Below, in pieces: positions 9,301 through 17,460 of a stretch of DNA of 64,000 nucleotides. Below the pieces are notes generated by a model that was given only the letters and a program-made list of their open reading frames with translations, was not told the DNA's origin and did no database searches. The position numbers and the translations under genes were made by a program. This DNA comes from Bacteroidota bacterium (GTDB lineage Bacteria; Bacteroidota; Bacteroidia; M30B66), in assembly GCA_027490225.1 (NCBI GenBank), contig JAIXYK010000007.1, forward strand, positions 1 through 64,000. The letters run 5' to 3'. The stretch's first letter is position 1, and each line of letters opens with the position of its first letter.

Positions 9301-10250
9301 ATTAACTCGGGGTAATGGCTTTTTCCGGAAGGGATGCTAACATCGTTGCAGCGCATGGGAATAACATTACCTGACCAATTACTAGGATTGTTCCAGTTTT
9401 CGTCTGTTCCAACCCAGTTTAAAGAAGCTGGTGTGGAAGGAAAGAAAGTAAATCGTGTATTTTCTGCAGGAATGGTAACTGGGGAAGATGACTTTATAAT
9501 GGCTGTAGCGCTTCCTGCACCTAACATAGAATTTGCCCAGGCATTTGCTCCTGCTGGAATGTTTCTGGTATGCACATCGTTACGTGTTGCACCTCTTAAG
9601 CCAACCTGAAAAAGCTGGTTATAACCTTGCCAGCAATAATTTGCCGTATTGTAGGCGAATGAAATCTTGTTTCCGTTTTCTTGTAAAATTATTTGAAAGT
9701 CGAAACGGTTTCTGTTTTCACCGCAATAACCTGTTCCTTCGGCATCATCTAGGGCTTTAAAATTTTTCCATTCAATGGTGAATGTTCTGTTGGGTGATGT
9801 GCCATCTAATTTTGTCCGAATAGTTGCTAAACCTGCCGACCAGCGGCCTTCAAGGTCAGCATTCAAAGCAGAAATAATTCCATCTATGGGAGCATCACTA
9901 GCCAAAACATTGGTAAATGGTATCACTAAGCCAGCTGCTTTTACAGGACCTGTTGCACCAAACCATATCCATCCGTTTGTTGCAACACCAAGCGAAGAAT
10001 ACGAATTTCCATTAAATTGAAAAGGAAAACCTATCGGTTGATTCGGAAATATATCTTCGTCTGTTGGAGAAATATCTGTTGGGTCGCTTGGTTGGTCTGC
10101 GCCACTGGCTAATATTAAACCAGAGTTGCCTTCTGTTAAATGGGTGTAGTTTGTGTTAGTTGAATATGTAAAACCATAGCCACAAGAAACTTGCGCAAGA
10201 GTAGGCTTCACTAAGGTAAGTATTACAAGAAATGCGTAAAATAATTTCAC
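6399..10250 (-). CDS. Large secreted protein with PKD domain and T9SS type A sorting signal
   Basis: About 1283 residues. A signal peptide (KLFYAFLVILTLVKPTLAQ) is followed by an N-terminal module with repeated G-F-P-F and W-I-W-F strands. A long beta-strand-rich middle follows, with WVGTDENWNNPSNWSGNVIPMRCNDVSIPSG typical of autotransporter-like or adhesin surface proteins. Near the C-terminus are a PKD domain (VIASFVADNTEEL to FWNFGD to HQFETPGTYPVVLTA) and a type A T9SS sorting domain (FNIFPNPAS to LPKGNYEVIVSD). It should be exported through the T9SS and anchored to or released from the surface. The GTG at 10250 fits the signal peptide better than the upstream TTG at 10280. No enzyme motif is visible; adhesion or a structural role is inference. 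Confidence 0.88.
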   Translation of the reverse strand: MKLFYAFLVILTLVKPTLAQVSCGYGFTYSTNTNYTHLTEGNSGLILASGADQPSDPTDISPTDEDIFPNQPIGFPFQFNGNSYSSLGVATNGWIWFGATGPVKAAGLVIPFTNVLASDAPIDGIISALNADLEGRWSAGLATIRTKLDGTSPNRTFTIEWKNFKALDDAEGTGYCGENRNRFDFQIILQENGNKISFAYNTANYCWQGYNQLFQVGLRGATRNDVHTRNIPAGANAWANSMLGAGSATAIIKSSSPVTIPAENTRFTFFPSTPASLNWVGTDENWNNPSNWSGNVIPMRCNDVSIPSGKSHYPELIGNQPAECKNLQIADGAAFTLKESYTSFFSCFGDLINNGVISNNTNSYLTLSGGNNKEIGGTGHYIGTDLYITSNSAYRLSNDMVIRNLWINGGSSLSLENKVLDVFSIQQQGTIDQGTGVLVIEGDASVVQLNDSTFIENNGTTFFGNGEVWSTEVNQLVPSVTYNNLWVRTNKNFTVQLGSDQDFTCKNLLFYNPGEPGGRALTARNITVTGNFKLGIDSLPGTELELNHTITRLSGNGNFEMGEKDNLNITHSSTNNQTVLSGFGTPTFAGSVAYSSANQQTLVKGNYNNLQINGAGQRFIQGKVNLAGILKLNAGTLQTNDSLSLKSDSTATALISGQGTGQITGNVEIERYIHGTGNQNVFLSAAYQQLFLSDFADDFPILGPDGAPLNSNPNTSVFKYQESSNQNNFSDGWLGFTNSESLLAQMRGYMALVQGGSTITTKGIVNAGNQNAPLSVTISSGPNKGWNLVGNPYPSPIDWNKIAANASLNISRAMSKMASGNRFNNQFATWLPIGSEEGLGINGATRYVGAQEGFFVRAFSADTLRLNNSHRAEVLNTKSVQVPETVPFIRMSLLNGQQADETLVYFSQQCNNTNAIDGKDAEKLKPTANNAYWFSLKDSVRLGIQGRNKLEQPDSIPLGISVPSAGSYLLRMSEAIHLPATAMVFLQDRQTGTLQNLRQQATYTATLPAGNSIGRFYLQVRPGVNVTAFQEGCSGGDGRITLTNNTATNWDVQVFNSNDSLVGERNAFTGNWNINHLKADEYRIHFTLTGQNLEVEEWCTVAESNNVIASFVADNTEELTTNTEITFTSTTANADQLFWNFGDNMMASGETQVTHQFETPGTYPVVLTANRGNCSDTATMLVHVVTVTGINETPAKDLSTFNIFPNPASTQAFLKLNAEKDLENATLYVVDISGKIVQQTPYNRITPGTLLELNVNNLPKGNYEVIVSDASFRAVSRLVVGGR

Positions 10251-10322
10251 AGTTGCAACAAGACAATTTTTTAATTGCAATGTTTTACTCTTTTTTACTC
10301 AGTATGTTACATATATATGAAG

Positions 10323-10347
10323 AAAAAGGGACCGAAGCCCCTTTTCC
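10323..10347 (-). terminator. UUCG-tetraloop hairpin terminator
   Basis: On the minus strand the sequence forms GGGGC-UUCG-GUCCC followed by a run of T, a classic stable tetraloop hairpin with U tract. It lies 150 bp after the stop of the gene at 10498-12945 and before the 10250 start, so it probably ends the upstream transcript. Confidence 0.65.
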
Positions 10348-10407
10348 TTTTCACAAACCACCATTTGAATTCCGATAATCTACCAAAAACAGATTCATTT
10401 GGCTAAT

Positions 10408-10438
10408 AGTTATGATAATCATAACTGTAGCAAAAGTA
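10408..10438 (-). promoter_or_regulatory. -7 box (TACTTTTG) with 19-nt perfect palindrome just downstream
   Basis: On the minus strand TACTTTTG (10438-10431) is followed after 4 nt by AGTTATGAT-N-ATCATAACT (10426-10408), 9-bp arms around one base. The palindrome lies where transcription would begin, so it could be an operator or a 5' end hairpin. The UUCG terminator lies between it and the 10250 start, so which transcript it serves is unclear. Confidence 0.35.
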
Positions 10439-10497
10439 GAATAAATATTTAATCTAATTTACAGACCGTTAATATTAATTTATAAGATGAACCAATC

Positions 10498-12945
10498 TTA
10501 CTCAGTCTTAATTAATTTAATCGAACTGCTTTTATTTCCGCGATCTAGCTGAAGAAAATAAACACCCTTTTCTAGTAAATTTCCCTCAATTATGAAGTTG
10601 GTATCAGATAAAATGTTTAGACTTTTTGTCATAATAAATCTTCCTGCCATATCGTACAATTTGATGTTTACAGCTTCCTGATTCATTTTTTGAACGTTAA
10701 CATTGAAGTTGCTGTTAGAAGGATTTGGATACACAGCTATTCCAAGTTCTTGCTGCAAATCTTCGTAACCTACTTGAGCTACAATAATAAGTTTGGTAAC
10801 CGAATCTGTGTCGCATGGATTACTTACATAAAGCGTAATGTAATAAGGGCCGCTATCAGGAAAAGTAAATGTAGGGTCTTTAATCGGTGAAACACCTAAT
10901 GAATCAAAACTCCAGTAGAAATTTAGTCCATTTTGAGAGTTATTTTCAAATTCAATTGTATAACCACCAGGAGTTTGAACATAGTTAAAGTTAGGCACAG
11001 GAAACTGTGATTCAATTACTTCTACAAGTGCAGATTGGCCGGGGCAGCCATTAGCGTCAAGAGCACTTTCTACGTTATAATATCCTGTTTGTGTTACAGT
11101 AATTGATTGGCCAGTAGCACCATTGTTCCATAAGTAATTAGTAAAACCACCGCCAGCAGTAATTGTAGCAGGCTCTCCATCGCAAATTGCCGCTATACTA
11201 GGACTTACAGGAACAGGAACGCCAGTGCCAGTAACAGCTTGAATAGGCCCAAATGTAGCTACACAACCATTACCATCTAAAGCAGTTAATTGAACACTAC
11301 CGGGGCCAGTTACTGTAATAGGATTACCTGTTAAACTTGCAGTCGGTCCCGACCATGTGTAAGTTGTGAAACCTGCACTTGCAGTAAGTTGTGCATTGGC
11401 CCCACAAATAGTTAAAGGGCTTGGAGGTGTTACATTTAAAGTGGGAGGCGTTGTTTGAATAAAAGTTAAAGGGGCAGATTCTGCCGGGCATCCACTAATA
11501 TCATTTCCAGTGACCGTTAAGGTTCCGGGCGTAGATACAACAATGGCAGATGTTCCAGATTGGCCATTCGACCATGTTAATCCGGTAAATGTTCCTATTG
11601 TTGATACGGTTACAGGTCCGTTACAAAGGTTTAGAGTATTTGGAGCCGATATCAATGGAATTGTAACAACATTTGTTAATGATACGGTCCATGTTATAGA
11701 TGTGGCAGTACCGCAATTTGTTGTAACAGTTACTCTGTAATAGGTTGTTTGTGCTAATGGTCCGCTTACGTAAGTTAGTGATGTTGCTCCTCCAATAGGA
11801 TTAAATGGTCCACCAATAGCATTAGAGCTGGACCATTGCACGGCTCCATTACTTCCACTATACGTTAAAGTTGCAATTCCATTGGCGCAAACTGTAGTAC
11901 TACTTGCATTTGAAACAGCGGCAGTTGGTGAGCCCGACACTTCAATTGTTGTTGTACTTGCCGAACCATTTGTGTTAGGTGAATTACTTACTACTCTTAC
12001 AAGATAGCCTACACCAGGAGCTGTGCCCAGCGGAATTGTTGCAATTATAACTCCATTACCAGTGCCAGGATTAGTGCCGATTGCAATTGGTGCAGCAAAA
12101 CTACCAGCAGCATTTGACAATTGGGCTGTAAATACATTGCCAGCATTAAAAGTGCCCGATACTGAATAAGGTATTGTAATTGTTTCTCCAGGACAATAAG
12201 GACCAGCAGTTGGATTACCTGTTGTAATTGTGTTTCCAGTTGCAGGTTCTGAAGTAACTTGTATGTCATCTACCCCAAAAGCAGGATCGGTAGCTGATAA
12301 GGAAACGTTATTTACAAATCGAAAAGCAAAAAGAAGATTTGGCTGATTGTTATAATCAGGATTGCTTATGCTCTCAAAAACCCAGTTTGAACTTCCTTGG
12401 AATTGAGATGTACTGCCGTTATTTTCTAGTACCCAAGTATTTCCTCCATCGATACTGTAATACACCTCTCCATAATTGTCCGCGCTCCCTTGACAAAGCC
12501 ACCAAAAAGACAGATTTACATTTGATTGTCCTGCTGTATTAATGTTGGTTGTCATTTTTGCGAAGTATGACTCAGCAGGAGGACAAACAGTATTAGCAGT
12601 AATAAAAGAGCAATTTGCAATTCCCAGAGCAGCAGCTTGTGCGCAAGTAATGTGAAGATAGTTGCTTTCTGGACCGTTTGCAATAGCTCCCGGCTGATTT
12701 GGAGTATTTGCTAACGGAATATTTTGTGTACCAAATATGGGACAAACGAAATCGAAACTTCCTCCTGTATAGGCGTTGTTTATAGTCCAATAGTTCTCAC
12801 TACCGCTAACACCACTTAAATCTGCGGTGTTGAGCTGAAATGTTGGGGAAGCCCCTTCAAAATCTTCGGAATAGATTATAGTTTGAGCTTTAGTAGAAAA
12901 AGCGAAAGCGAAAATAAAACTTGCAATGAGTAAAATCTGTTTCAT
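10498..12945 (-). CDS. Secreted multidomain Ig/PKD-like protein with T9SS type A sorting signal
   Basis: An 815-residue exported protein with a signal peptide ending STKAQ. Residues about 20-230 resemble a MAM-like or jelly-roll module (IIYSEDFEG, then LSFWWLCQGSADNYGEVYYSIDGGNTWV, then FGVDDIQV). Three to four Ig-like repeats of the Bacteroidota surface type follow (NGIATLTYSGSNGAVQWSS; TFTGLTWSNGQSG; TASAGFTTYTWSG; TITAGGGFTNYLWNNG). A PKD-like domain (NFNYVQTPGGYTIEF to YWSFDSLG to PDSGPYYITLYV) and a type A sorting domain (AVYPNPSNSNF to LLEKGVYFLQL) close the protein. It is likely a surface or released adhesin; no catalytic site is evident. Its own promoter is well placed at 12964-12997. 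Confidence 0.88.
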   Translation of the reverse strand: MKQILLIASFIFAFAFSTKAQTIIYSEDFEGASPTFQLNTADLSGVSGSENYWTINNAYTGGSFDFVCPIFGTQNIPLANTPNQPGAIANGPESNYLHITCAQAAALGIANCSFITANTVCPPAESYFAKMTTNINTAGQSNVNLSFWWLCQGSADNYGEVYYSIDGGNTWVLENNGSTSQFQGSSNWVFESISNPDYNNQPNLLFAFRFVNNVSLSATDPAFGVDDIQVTSEPATGNTITTGNPTAGPYCPGETITIPYSVSGTFNAGNVFTAQLSNAAGSFAAPIAIGTNPGTGNGVIIATIPLGTAPGVGYLVRVVSNSPNTNGSASTTTIEVSGSPTAAVSNASSTTVCANGIATLTYSGSNGAVQWSSSNAIGGPFNPIGGATSLTYVSGPLAQTTYYRVTVTTNCGTATSITWTVSLTNVVTIPLISAPNTLNLCNGPVTVSTIGTFTGLTWSNGQSGTSAIVVSTPGTLTVTGNDISGCPAESAPLTFIQTTPPTLNVTPPSPLTICGANAQLTASAGFTTYTWSGPTASLTGNPITVTGPGSVQLTALDGNGCVATFGPIQAVTGTGVPVPVSPSIAAICDGEPATITAGGGFTNYLWNNGATGQSITVTQTGYYNVESALDANGCPGQSALVEVIESQFPVPNFNYVQTPGGYTIEFENNSQNGLNFYWSFDSLGVSPIKDPTFTFPDSGPYYITLYVSNPCDTDSVTKLIIVAQVGYEDLQQELGIAVYPNPSNSNFNVNVQKMNQEAVNIKLYDMAGRFIMTKSLNILSDTNFIIEGNLLEKGVYFLQLDRGNKSSSIKLIKTE

Positions 12946-12963
12946 CGTAGATGGTTAATGAAG

Positions 12964-12997
12964 CAAATTTAATCAAATGTTTCAAGGAAAGTACAAA
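12964..12997 (-). promoter_or_regulatory. Bacteroidota-type promoter for the 815-residue T9SS cargo gene
   Basis: On the minus strand TTTG (12997-12994) is followed 22 nt later by TAAATTTG (12971-12964), matching both -33 and -7 elements. The box ends 18 nt before the ATG at 12945. Confidence 0.62.
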
Positions 12998-13017
12998 TCA
13001 CTTAAAACTACTATTAA

Positions 13018-13491
13018 TTAATGACAAAGCCTGTCGGCACAAACAGAGCTTGCAAAAGCATCTGGCTTTGATTTAAAAGTGAAACCCATTCCTTTTGTAT
13101 ACCCCATTGCATCATGAAATGCCGCGTATGATTGGTGCATTGGATCCTGATTGATATCTGCATGAATTTCCATTTCCACACCTAACTTTTTAAGAACATC
13201 ATTCAATTCCCAGCCAGTTTCTATAGATGCTGTTACTTCGGCCATCATTCTCTCTCGCATGTTCATTTTTTGTGAAAGGCGTTGCTTGTTTACATACATA
13301 AAACCACCATTGCCTATCACATAAAAAACGATAACTGTTACCATGTCAATGGTATTACCTTTTACTTGTGAATCTGTTCCTATGCATATTTTAATGCGTT
13401 GTCCATTTTCTTTAAAGCGGGTAATAATTTTTTCAACAGCCATTGTTATAGGTTCCTCAATGGGTGATCCTCCGTAAGTTTTCCAAGCCAT
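13018..13491 (-). CDS. YkuK-family (DUF458) ribonuclease H-like protein
   Basis: A 157-residue protein with the YkuK/DUF458 hallmarks: CIGTDSQVKG near residues 36-45, with the acidic Asp of the RNase H-like fold; the KQRLSQKMNMRERMMAEV region; and VEMEIHADINQDP near residue 115, with a second acidic cluster. The C-terminus has KGMGFTFKSKPDAFASSVCADRL. Family members are predicted RNase H-like nucleases, but no substrate is established that I can name. It is a single gene on minus between a T9SS cargo gene and divergent nadB (131 bp to the nadB ATG). Family recognition is confident; enzymatic activity is inferred. Confidence 0.85.
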   Translation of the reverse strand: MAWKTYGGSPIEEPITMAVEKIITRFKENGQRIKICIGTDSQVKGNTIDMVTVIVFYVIGNGGFMYVNKQRLSQKMNMRERMMAEVTASIETGWELNDVLKKLGVEMEIHADINQDPMHQSYAAFHDAMGYTKGMGFTFKSKPDAFASSVCADRLCH

Positions 13492-13579
13492 GTTATAGTT
13501 TTTCTAATGCAGAAATCTACATATAAGTGATTACTAAACAACTAATTATACAAGAAAGTTTTGAACTGAAAATTTATTA

Positions 13580-13614
13580 TTTGTTAATATCTCGATTTCT
13601 ATCTAGTATCTTTG
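13580..13614 (+). promoter_or_regulatory. Bacteroidota-type promoter for nadB
   Basis: TTTG (13580-13583) and TATCTTTG (13607-13614) are separated by 23 nt, within the range reported for Flavobacterium. The box ends 8 nt before the ATG at 13623, so the longer upstream frame start at 13527 would be upstream of transcription and is unlikely. Confidence 0.65.
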
Positions 13615-13622
13615 CGAGCATT

Positions 13623-15191
13623 ATGAGGAAGGATTATAAAACAACAGATTTTTTAGTGATTGGTTCAGGAATAGCCGGCCTGAGTTACGCTTTAAAAGTC
13701 GCTGAATTTGGCAAAGTGCTCATGATTACAAAAAGCGATGAGGACGAATCAAATACCAAATACGCACAAGGAGGAATTGCAGCAGTAACCTATGCGCCAG
13801 ATTCTTTTGAAAAACATATTCAAGATACTTTAATTGCTGGAGATGGATTGTGCGATGAAGCTGTGGTTCGTTTGGTAATTACTGAGGCGCCAGAAAGAAT
13901 TCAGGAACTTATTTCCTGGGGAGCACAGTTCGATAAAAATGAACAAGGAAATTATGATTTGGGCAAGGAAGGCGGACATTCTGAAAACAGAATTTTGCAT
14001 CATAAAGACAATACTGGGTATGAAATAGAACGTGCATTGATTCATCAAGTGCGCACCCACAAAAACATTGAAGTACTCGACCACCATTTTGCAATTGAAA
14101 TTATCACCCAACACCATTTGGGAATGTATATAAATAGCTCAACGCCAAACATTGCCTGTTATGGTGTTTACGCGTTGAACCTAGAAACTGGAAATACAGA
14201 TGTTATTTTGGCAAAAGTTACCTTAATGGCATCAGGAGGAGCCGGAAATGTATATGCTACCACAACAAACCCTAAGATTGCTACAGGCGATGGTGTTGCG
14301 ATGGTTTACCGAGCAAAGGGCAAAGTTGAAAATATGGAGTTTATTCAGTTTCACCCTACGGCTTTATACCAGCCAGGCGTGCAACCTGCTTTTTTGATTA
14401 CCGAAGCTATGCGCGGTGATGGGGCCGTTTTAAGAAATCAATCGGGCGAAGAATTTATGAAACGCTACGATGAAAGAGGTTCGCTTGCTCCGCGCGACAT
14501 TGTGGCAAGAGCAATTGATAATGAAATGAAATTGCGAGGAGAAGATTTTGTTTGGTTAGACTGTAAAGGCATTTCGAAGGAAAGATTGTTAAACCATTTT
14601 CCAATGATTTTCGAAAAATGCCTTTCGCTGGGAATTGATATCAGCAAAGACATGATTCCTGTTGTTCCTGCTTGTCATTACATGTGTGGAGGAATAAAGG
14701 TGGATGTAAATGCAAAAACATCTATTTCAAATTTATTGGCTGCAGGTGAATGCTCTTCTACTGGCTTGCATGGTGCCAATCGTTTGGCGTCTAATTCTTT
14801 ATTAGAAGCTTTGGTTTACAGCCATAGAGCTGCAAATTCTGCAATAGAAATGATGAATGAAAGTACATTTAAAGATGGAATTCCGGAATGGGACATTAAA
14901 GGTACTGCCGATCCGGAAGAAATGGTATTGATTACACAAAGTTACAAGGAGTTGCAAGCTATTATGAGCAATTACGTGGGTATTGTTCGTAGCAATATTA
15001 GGCTGGAAAGGGCCTTGCAACGCTTACAGATTTTGAACAGGGAAACCGAAAATATGTATAGAAGAACAACGCTTTCTACTGCCTTGTGTGAACTCAGAAA
15101 CTTAATTTTAGTTGGTTATTTAATAATAAAGGCCGCCAAGCAACGTAAAGAAAACAGGGGTTTACATTATTCTATCGACTTTAAAATTTAA
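13623..15191 (+). CDS. nadB: L-aspartate oxidase
   Basis: A 522-residue FAD-dependent enzyme that oxidises L-aspartate to iminoaspartate, the first step of de novo NAD synthesis. The N-terminal dinucleotide motif VIGSGIAGLSYA (GxGxxG at residues 14-19) is followed by SNTKYAQGGIAAV, the active-site region EFIQFHPTALY and TEAMRGDGAVLRN, RDIVARAID, and the fumarate-reductase-like CHYMCGGI and LLAAGECSSTGLHGANRLASNSLLE stretches. The C-terminal helical domain is present, so length is normal. I chose ATG 13623 because the dinucleotide fold starts right after it and a good promoter ends 8 nt upstream. nadA and nadC are not in the window. Confidence 0.96.
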   Translation: MRKDYKTTDFLVIGSGIAGLSYALKVAEFGKVLMITKSDEDESNTKYAQGGIAAVTYAPDSFEKHIQDTLIAGDGLCDEAVVRLVITEAPERIQELISWGAQFDKNEQGNYDLGKEGGHSENRILHHKDNTGYEIERALIHQVRTHKNIEVLDHHFAIEIITQHHLGMYINSSTPNIACYGVYALNLETGNTDVILAKVTLMASGGAGNVYATTTNPKIATGDGVAMVYRAKGKVENMEFIQFHPTALYQPGVQPAFLITEAMRGDGAVLRNQSGEEFMKRYDERGSLAPRDIVARAIDNEMKLRGEDFVWLDCKGISKERLLNHFPMIFEKCLSLGIDISKDMIPVVPACHYMCGGIKVDVNAKTSISNLLAAGECSSTGLHGANRLASNSLLEALVYSHRAANSAIEMMNESTFKDGIPEWDIKGTADPEEMVLITQSYKELQAIMSNYVGIVRSNIRLERALQRLQILNRETENMYRRTTLSTALCELRNLILVGYLIIKAAKQRKENRGLHYSIDFKI

Positions 15192-15212
15192 CCTAGAAGC
15201 CGCGCTACTGGG

Positions 15213-15254
15213 TGAGCCAAATACCGCCCGACGAAGGAGGGCAGTATGGGCGAA
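15213..15254 (+). repeat. Dispersed hairpin repeat, family 2, copy C
   Basis: In the 91-bp convergent gap after nadB, this 42-bp core (GAGCCAAATACCGCC, spacer, GGAGGGCAGTATGGGCG) recurs in inverted orientation at 51059-51101. The ATACCGCC and GGCAGTAT arms can form a hairpin. No gene is seen in it. Confidence 0.65.
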
Positions 15255-15282
15255 CACAGGTTAAAGCGCCCAAATTAAAGCG

Positions 15283-16941
15283 CTAATACAGCCCATTGAG
15301 AATCATTTTTTTTGGAAACTTAACAGAATAGCTAAAAGTTAATTTTTTAGATTCTGCAGGATTAAGTTTCAATTTCCAGGTGAGCTTCCCGGTTTCTTTA
15401 TTGTATTCTGCGTTTCCTGTGTTGATGGCTTCGATTATCAATTCTTCGTTGTTGCTCAATGGAATTTGGTCTTCCAGCTCAATTTCAATGGCCGATTTTC
15501 TTGTGTTTTTTACTTCAATATCGAAGCTGCGGGTAATTTTCTTTGTATTGCCAGAAATACTTGTTTTTTCGTTGAAGTCTTTGGTTTGCTTGCGTTTGAT
15601 GGTGATGTTATTATCACGCCCCAAAGCAAAACTCAAGGTATCATCTACAATACGGGCATCAAAATATGTGGTTCCTACATAGTTGTTTTCGAAATACACA
15701 TTTGCATCGCCAGAAAGCAATTCACCTTTGTCCCAACCTATTAAATCTGCCACTAAAAACGCATCGTTATCAATTTTTGGAATAGAGAAATAGGAATAAT
15801 TAGCAGCTACTTCGTATTGTTGAATTTCTACTATGTTTTCCTTTCCGTTGCTGGCAATATTGTAAGGAACGGAAATGTTGAAGATGGCATTGGTGAGTTG
15901 GTTGTTGTCTACCCTTGTAATTTCAGCAGCTGTTATGCTTTCGGTTGCTACATAACCATTATTGCGAGAAGAGATTACTACTTCACTTAATAAAGCGTCA
16001 CTCACTGGAGCTTCTTCTTTATCATAAGCTGCAGCTGGGGCTTGTGTTTTATACCTTGCTTTTCTGTAAACAATTGGGTCGCTCAAAGAAAGTGTCCAGG
16101 GGTTGAGGTTAGGTTTGGTATTGCCTAAGGTTGGATTTCCGGTACTCAATGAAAGTTTTACATTTTTCCAGTCTTGTCCGGTATTTTGAACTACGTTGGC
16201 TTTTGCAACAACTGTTGTAGGGGTGTTTACATCTTTTACACGAATATCATACAATGGCGACCAGCTGCAATTGTTTACAAAATAACCCAATTCGAAATTT
16301 GCATTTCCTGCGGTTGCTGCGATCAATTGCACTACAACTTCTCCAGTTACAGTTTGCTCACCTTGGCGAAGTTGCGCCAGTTGCTGGTCCATTTTTACAA
16401 TGCGTTCGCTTAACTTGGTTTCTTTTTCTTCGATTTCTAATTTGCGTAAAGCGGCTTCTGCATAACGTGTTCGAATTAAATCAGCCATTTTGGTTAGTTC
16501 AGTTGCTGTAACACCAACATTATCGCCTTTGATGGATTTATTTGCCTGTAGCAATGAAATTTCCTCTATGTAGCTGTTTTTTGTAATGCTGAGTCTTTGT
16601 ATTTGTTGTCTGTAATACTTTAGAGAATCTTCTAATTGCATAAAATCTTTTTTCTCTTCGGGTTCTAAATAGTTGAATTGATAATTTACGGATAAAATGG
16701 TGATGTCTTTATCTGCTTTTACCTGAACTGAATTGGCATTGATAAAATTCGAAAGTTTATCGAAAACCACTGTTTGTCGTCCCGATTTTAAGTTAGTGTT
16801 TCCTTTTGCGGTTACTTGTGCACCACTCACATATAAAGTAACTTGTTCGGGTTTGGTGGTAATTCTCGCATCAATATCTGTGTTTTGGGCGAATATTGAA
16901 TTTGATATAAAAATTAAAATGGCGAAAAATGTGGTTTTCAT
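15283..16941 (-). CDS. MuiA-family secreted protein (DUF4140/DUF4139)
   Basis: A 552-residue protein with a signal peptide ending NSIFAQ. The N-terminal DUF4140-type region (residues about 25-125) begins ITTKPEQVTLYVSGAQVTAKG, then a helical, coiled-coil-prone segment (about 100-200) rich in E, K and Q follows. The DUF4139 beta-rich domain runs to the end, with the characteristic NCSWSPLYDIRV near residue 230 and NTGQDWKNVKLSLSTGNP. These proteins are annotated as mucoidy inhibitor MuiA family; the biochemical role is unknown. An insert around residues 300-350 (APAAAYDKEEAPVSDALLSEVVISSR) is typical of Bacteroidota members. The stop is 91 bp from that of convergent nadB. Confidence 0.85.
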   Translation of the reverse strand: MKTTFFAILIFISNSIFAQNTDIDARITTKPEQVTLYVSGAQVTAKGNTNLKSGRQTVVFDKLSNFINANSVQVKADKDITILSVNYQFNYLEPEEKKDFMQLEDSLKYYRQQIQRLSITKNSYIEEISLLQANKSIKGDNVGVTATELTKMADLIRTRYAEAALRKLEIEEKETKLSERIVKMDQQLAQLRQGEQTVTGEVVVQLIAATAGNANFELGYFVNNCSWSPLYDIRVKDVNTPTTVVAKANVVQNTGQDWKNVKLSLSTGNPTLGNTKPNLNPWTLSLSDPIVYRKARYKTQAPAAAYDKEEAPVSDALLSEVVISSRNNGYVATESITAAEITRVDNNQLTNAIFNISVPYNIASNGKENIVEIQQYEVAANYSYFSIPKIDNDAFLVADLIGWDKGELLSGDANVYFENNYVGTTYFDARIVDDTLSFALGRDNNITIKRKQTKDFNEKTSISGNTKKITRSFDIEVKNTRKSAIEIELEDQIPLSNNEELIIEAINTGNAEYNKETGKLTWKLKLNPAESKKLTFSYSVKFPKKMILNGLY

Positions 16942-17096
16942 AGTTTTAACAAATTAATGCGGCTGTCGTATGTAGGCAAAATAACAAAGTTCAAAGTAAA
17001 TCTAAATGTTTTGAAGTTTGTTATGTAAAAATGTTTAGCAAATTAATAACAGGCATAATAGAAGAAAAGTAGTTAAATTGCCCCATCGAAACGCAA

Positions 17097-17456
17097 ATGA
17101 AAAAAACTTATTTTCTGTTATTATGTTTTGCTTTTACATTCTTTTTAAATGGATGTAAGCACGAAGTTATTTTGAAGGAAGACTGCACAGGAATAACTCC
17201 AACTTATAATAATGATATAAAAGCAATTATGGATGTTTCATGCGCTACACCTGCTTGTCATAGTGGTTCATATGCTGCTGCGAACATTAGTTTAGATACT
17301 TATTCATCTGTGAATTCTGAAAGTAAAAAAAGCAGGTTTATGGGTTCAATAAGACATACAACTGGTTATGCATCAATGCCGCAAGGTGCAGCACAACTGG
17401 ACTCTATCACTATAAAAAAACTTGCTTGTTGGATTCAAAACGGTAGACCAAATTAG
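17097..17456 (+). CDS. Small cytochrome c-like lipoprotein with a CX4CH motif
   Basis: A 119-residue lipoprotein. The signal peptide ends in lipobox LNGC with the lipidated Cys at residue 20. The mature part reads YNNDIKAIMDVSCATPACHSG: Cys49, Cys54 and His55 form a CX4CH motif, and Met94 in YASMPQG is a plausible distal haem ligand. Bacteroidota have many small lipoproteins of this form annotated as cytochrome c domain proteins. CX4CH is wider than the standard CXXCH but is known in some multihaem cytochromes, so haem binding is plausible, not certain. The stop is 4 nt before the gamma carbonic anhydrase gene, so they are probably co-transcribed. Confidence 0.75.
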   Translation: MKKTYFLLLCFAFTFFLNGCKHEVILKEDCTGITPTYNNDIKAIMDVSCATPACHSGSYAAANISLDTYSSVNSESKKSRFMGSIRHTTGYASMPQGAAQLDSITIKKLACWIQNGRPN

Positions 17457-17460
17457 TTGT

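Noticed and set aside
13527-13622. Extended N-terminus of nadB
   Set aside because: It would add 32 residues before the dinucleotide fold and start upstream of a clear promoter at 13580-13614.
17422-17460. Extended start of the gamma carbonic anhydrase-family gene
   Set aside because: It would overlap the preceding lipoprotein stop and adds no family-like sequence.
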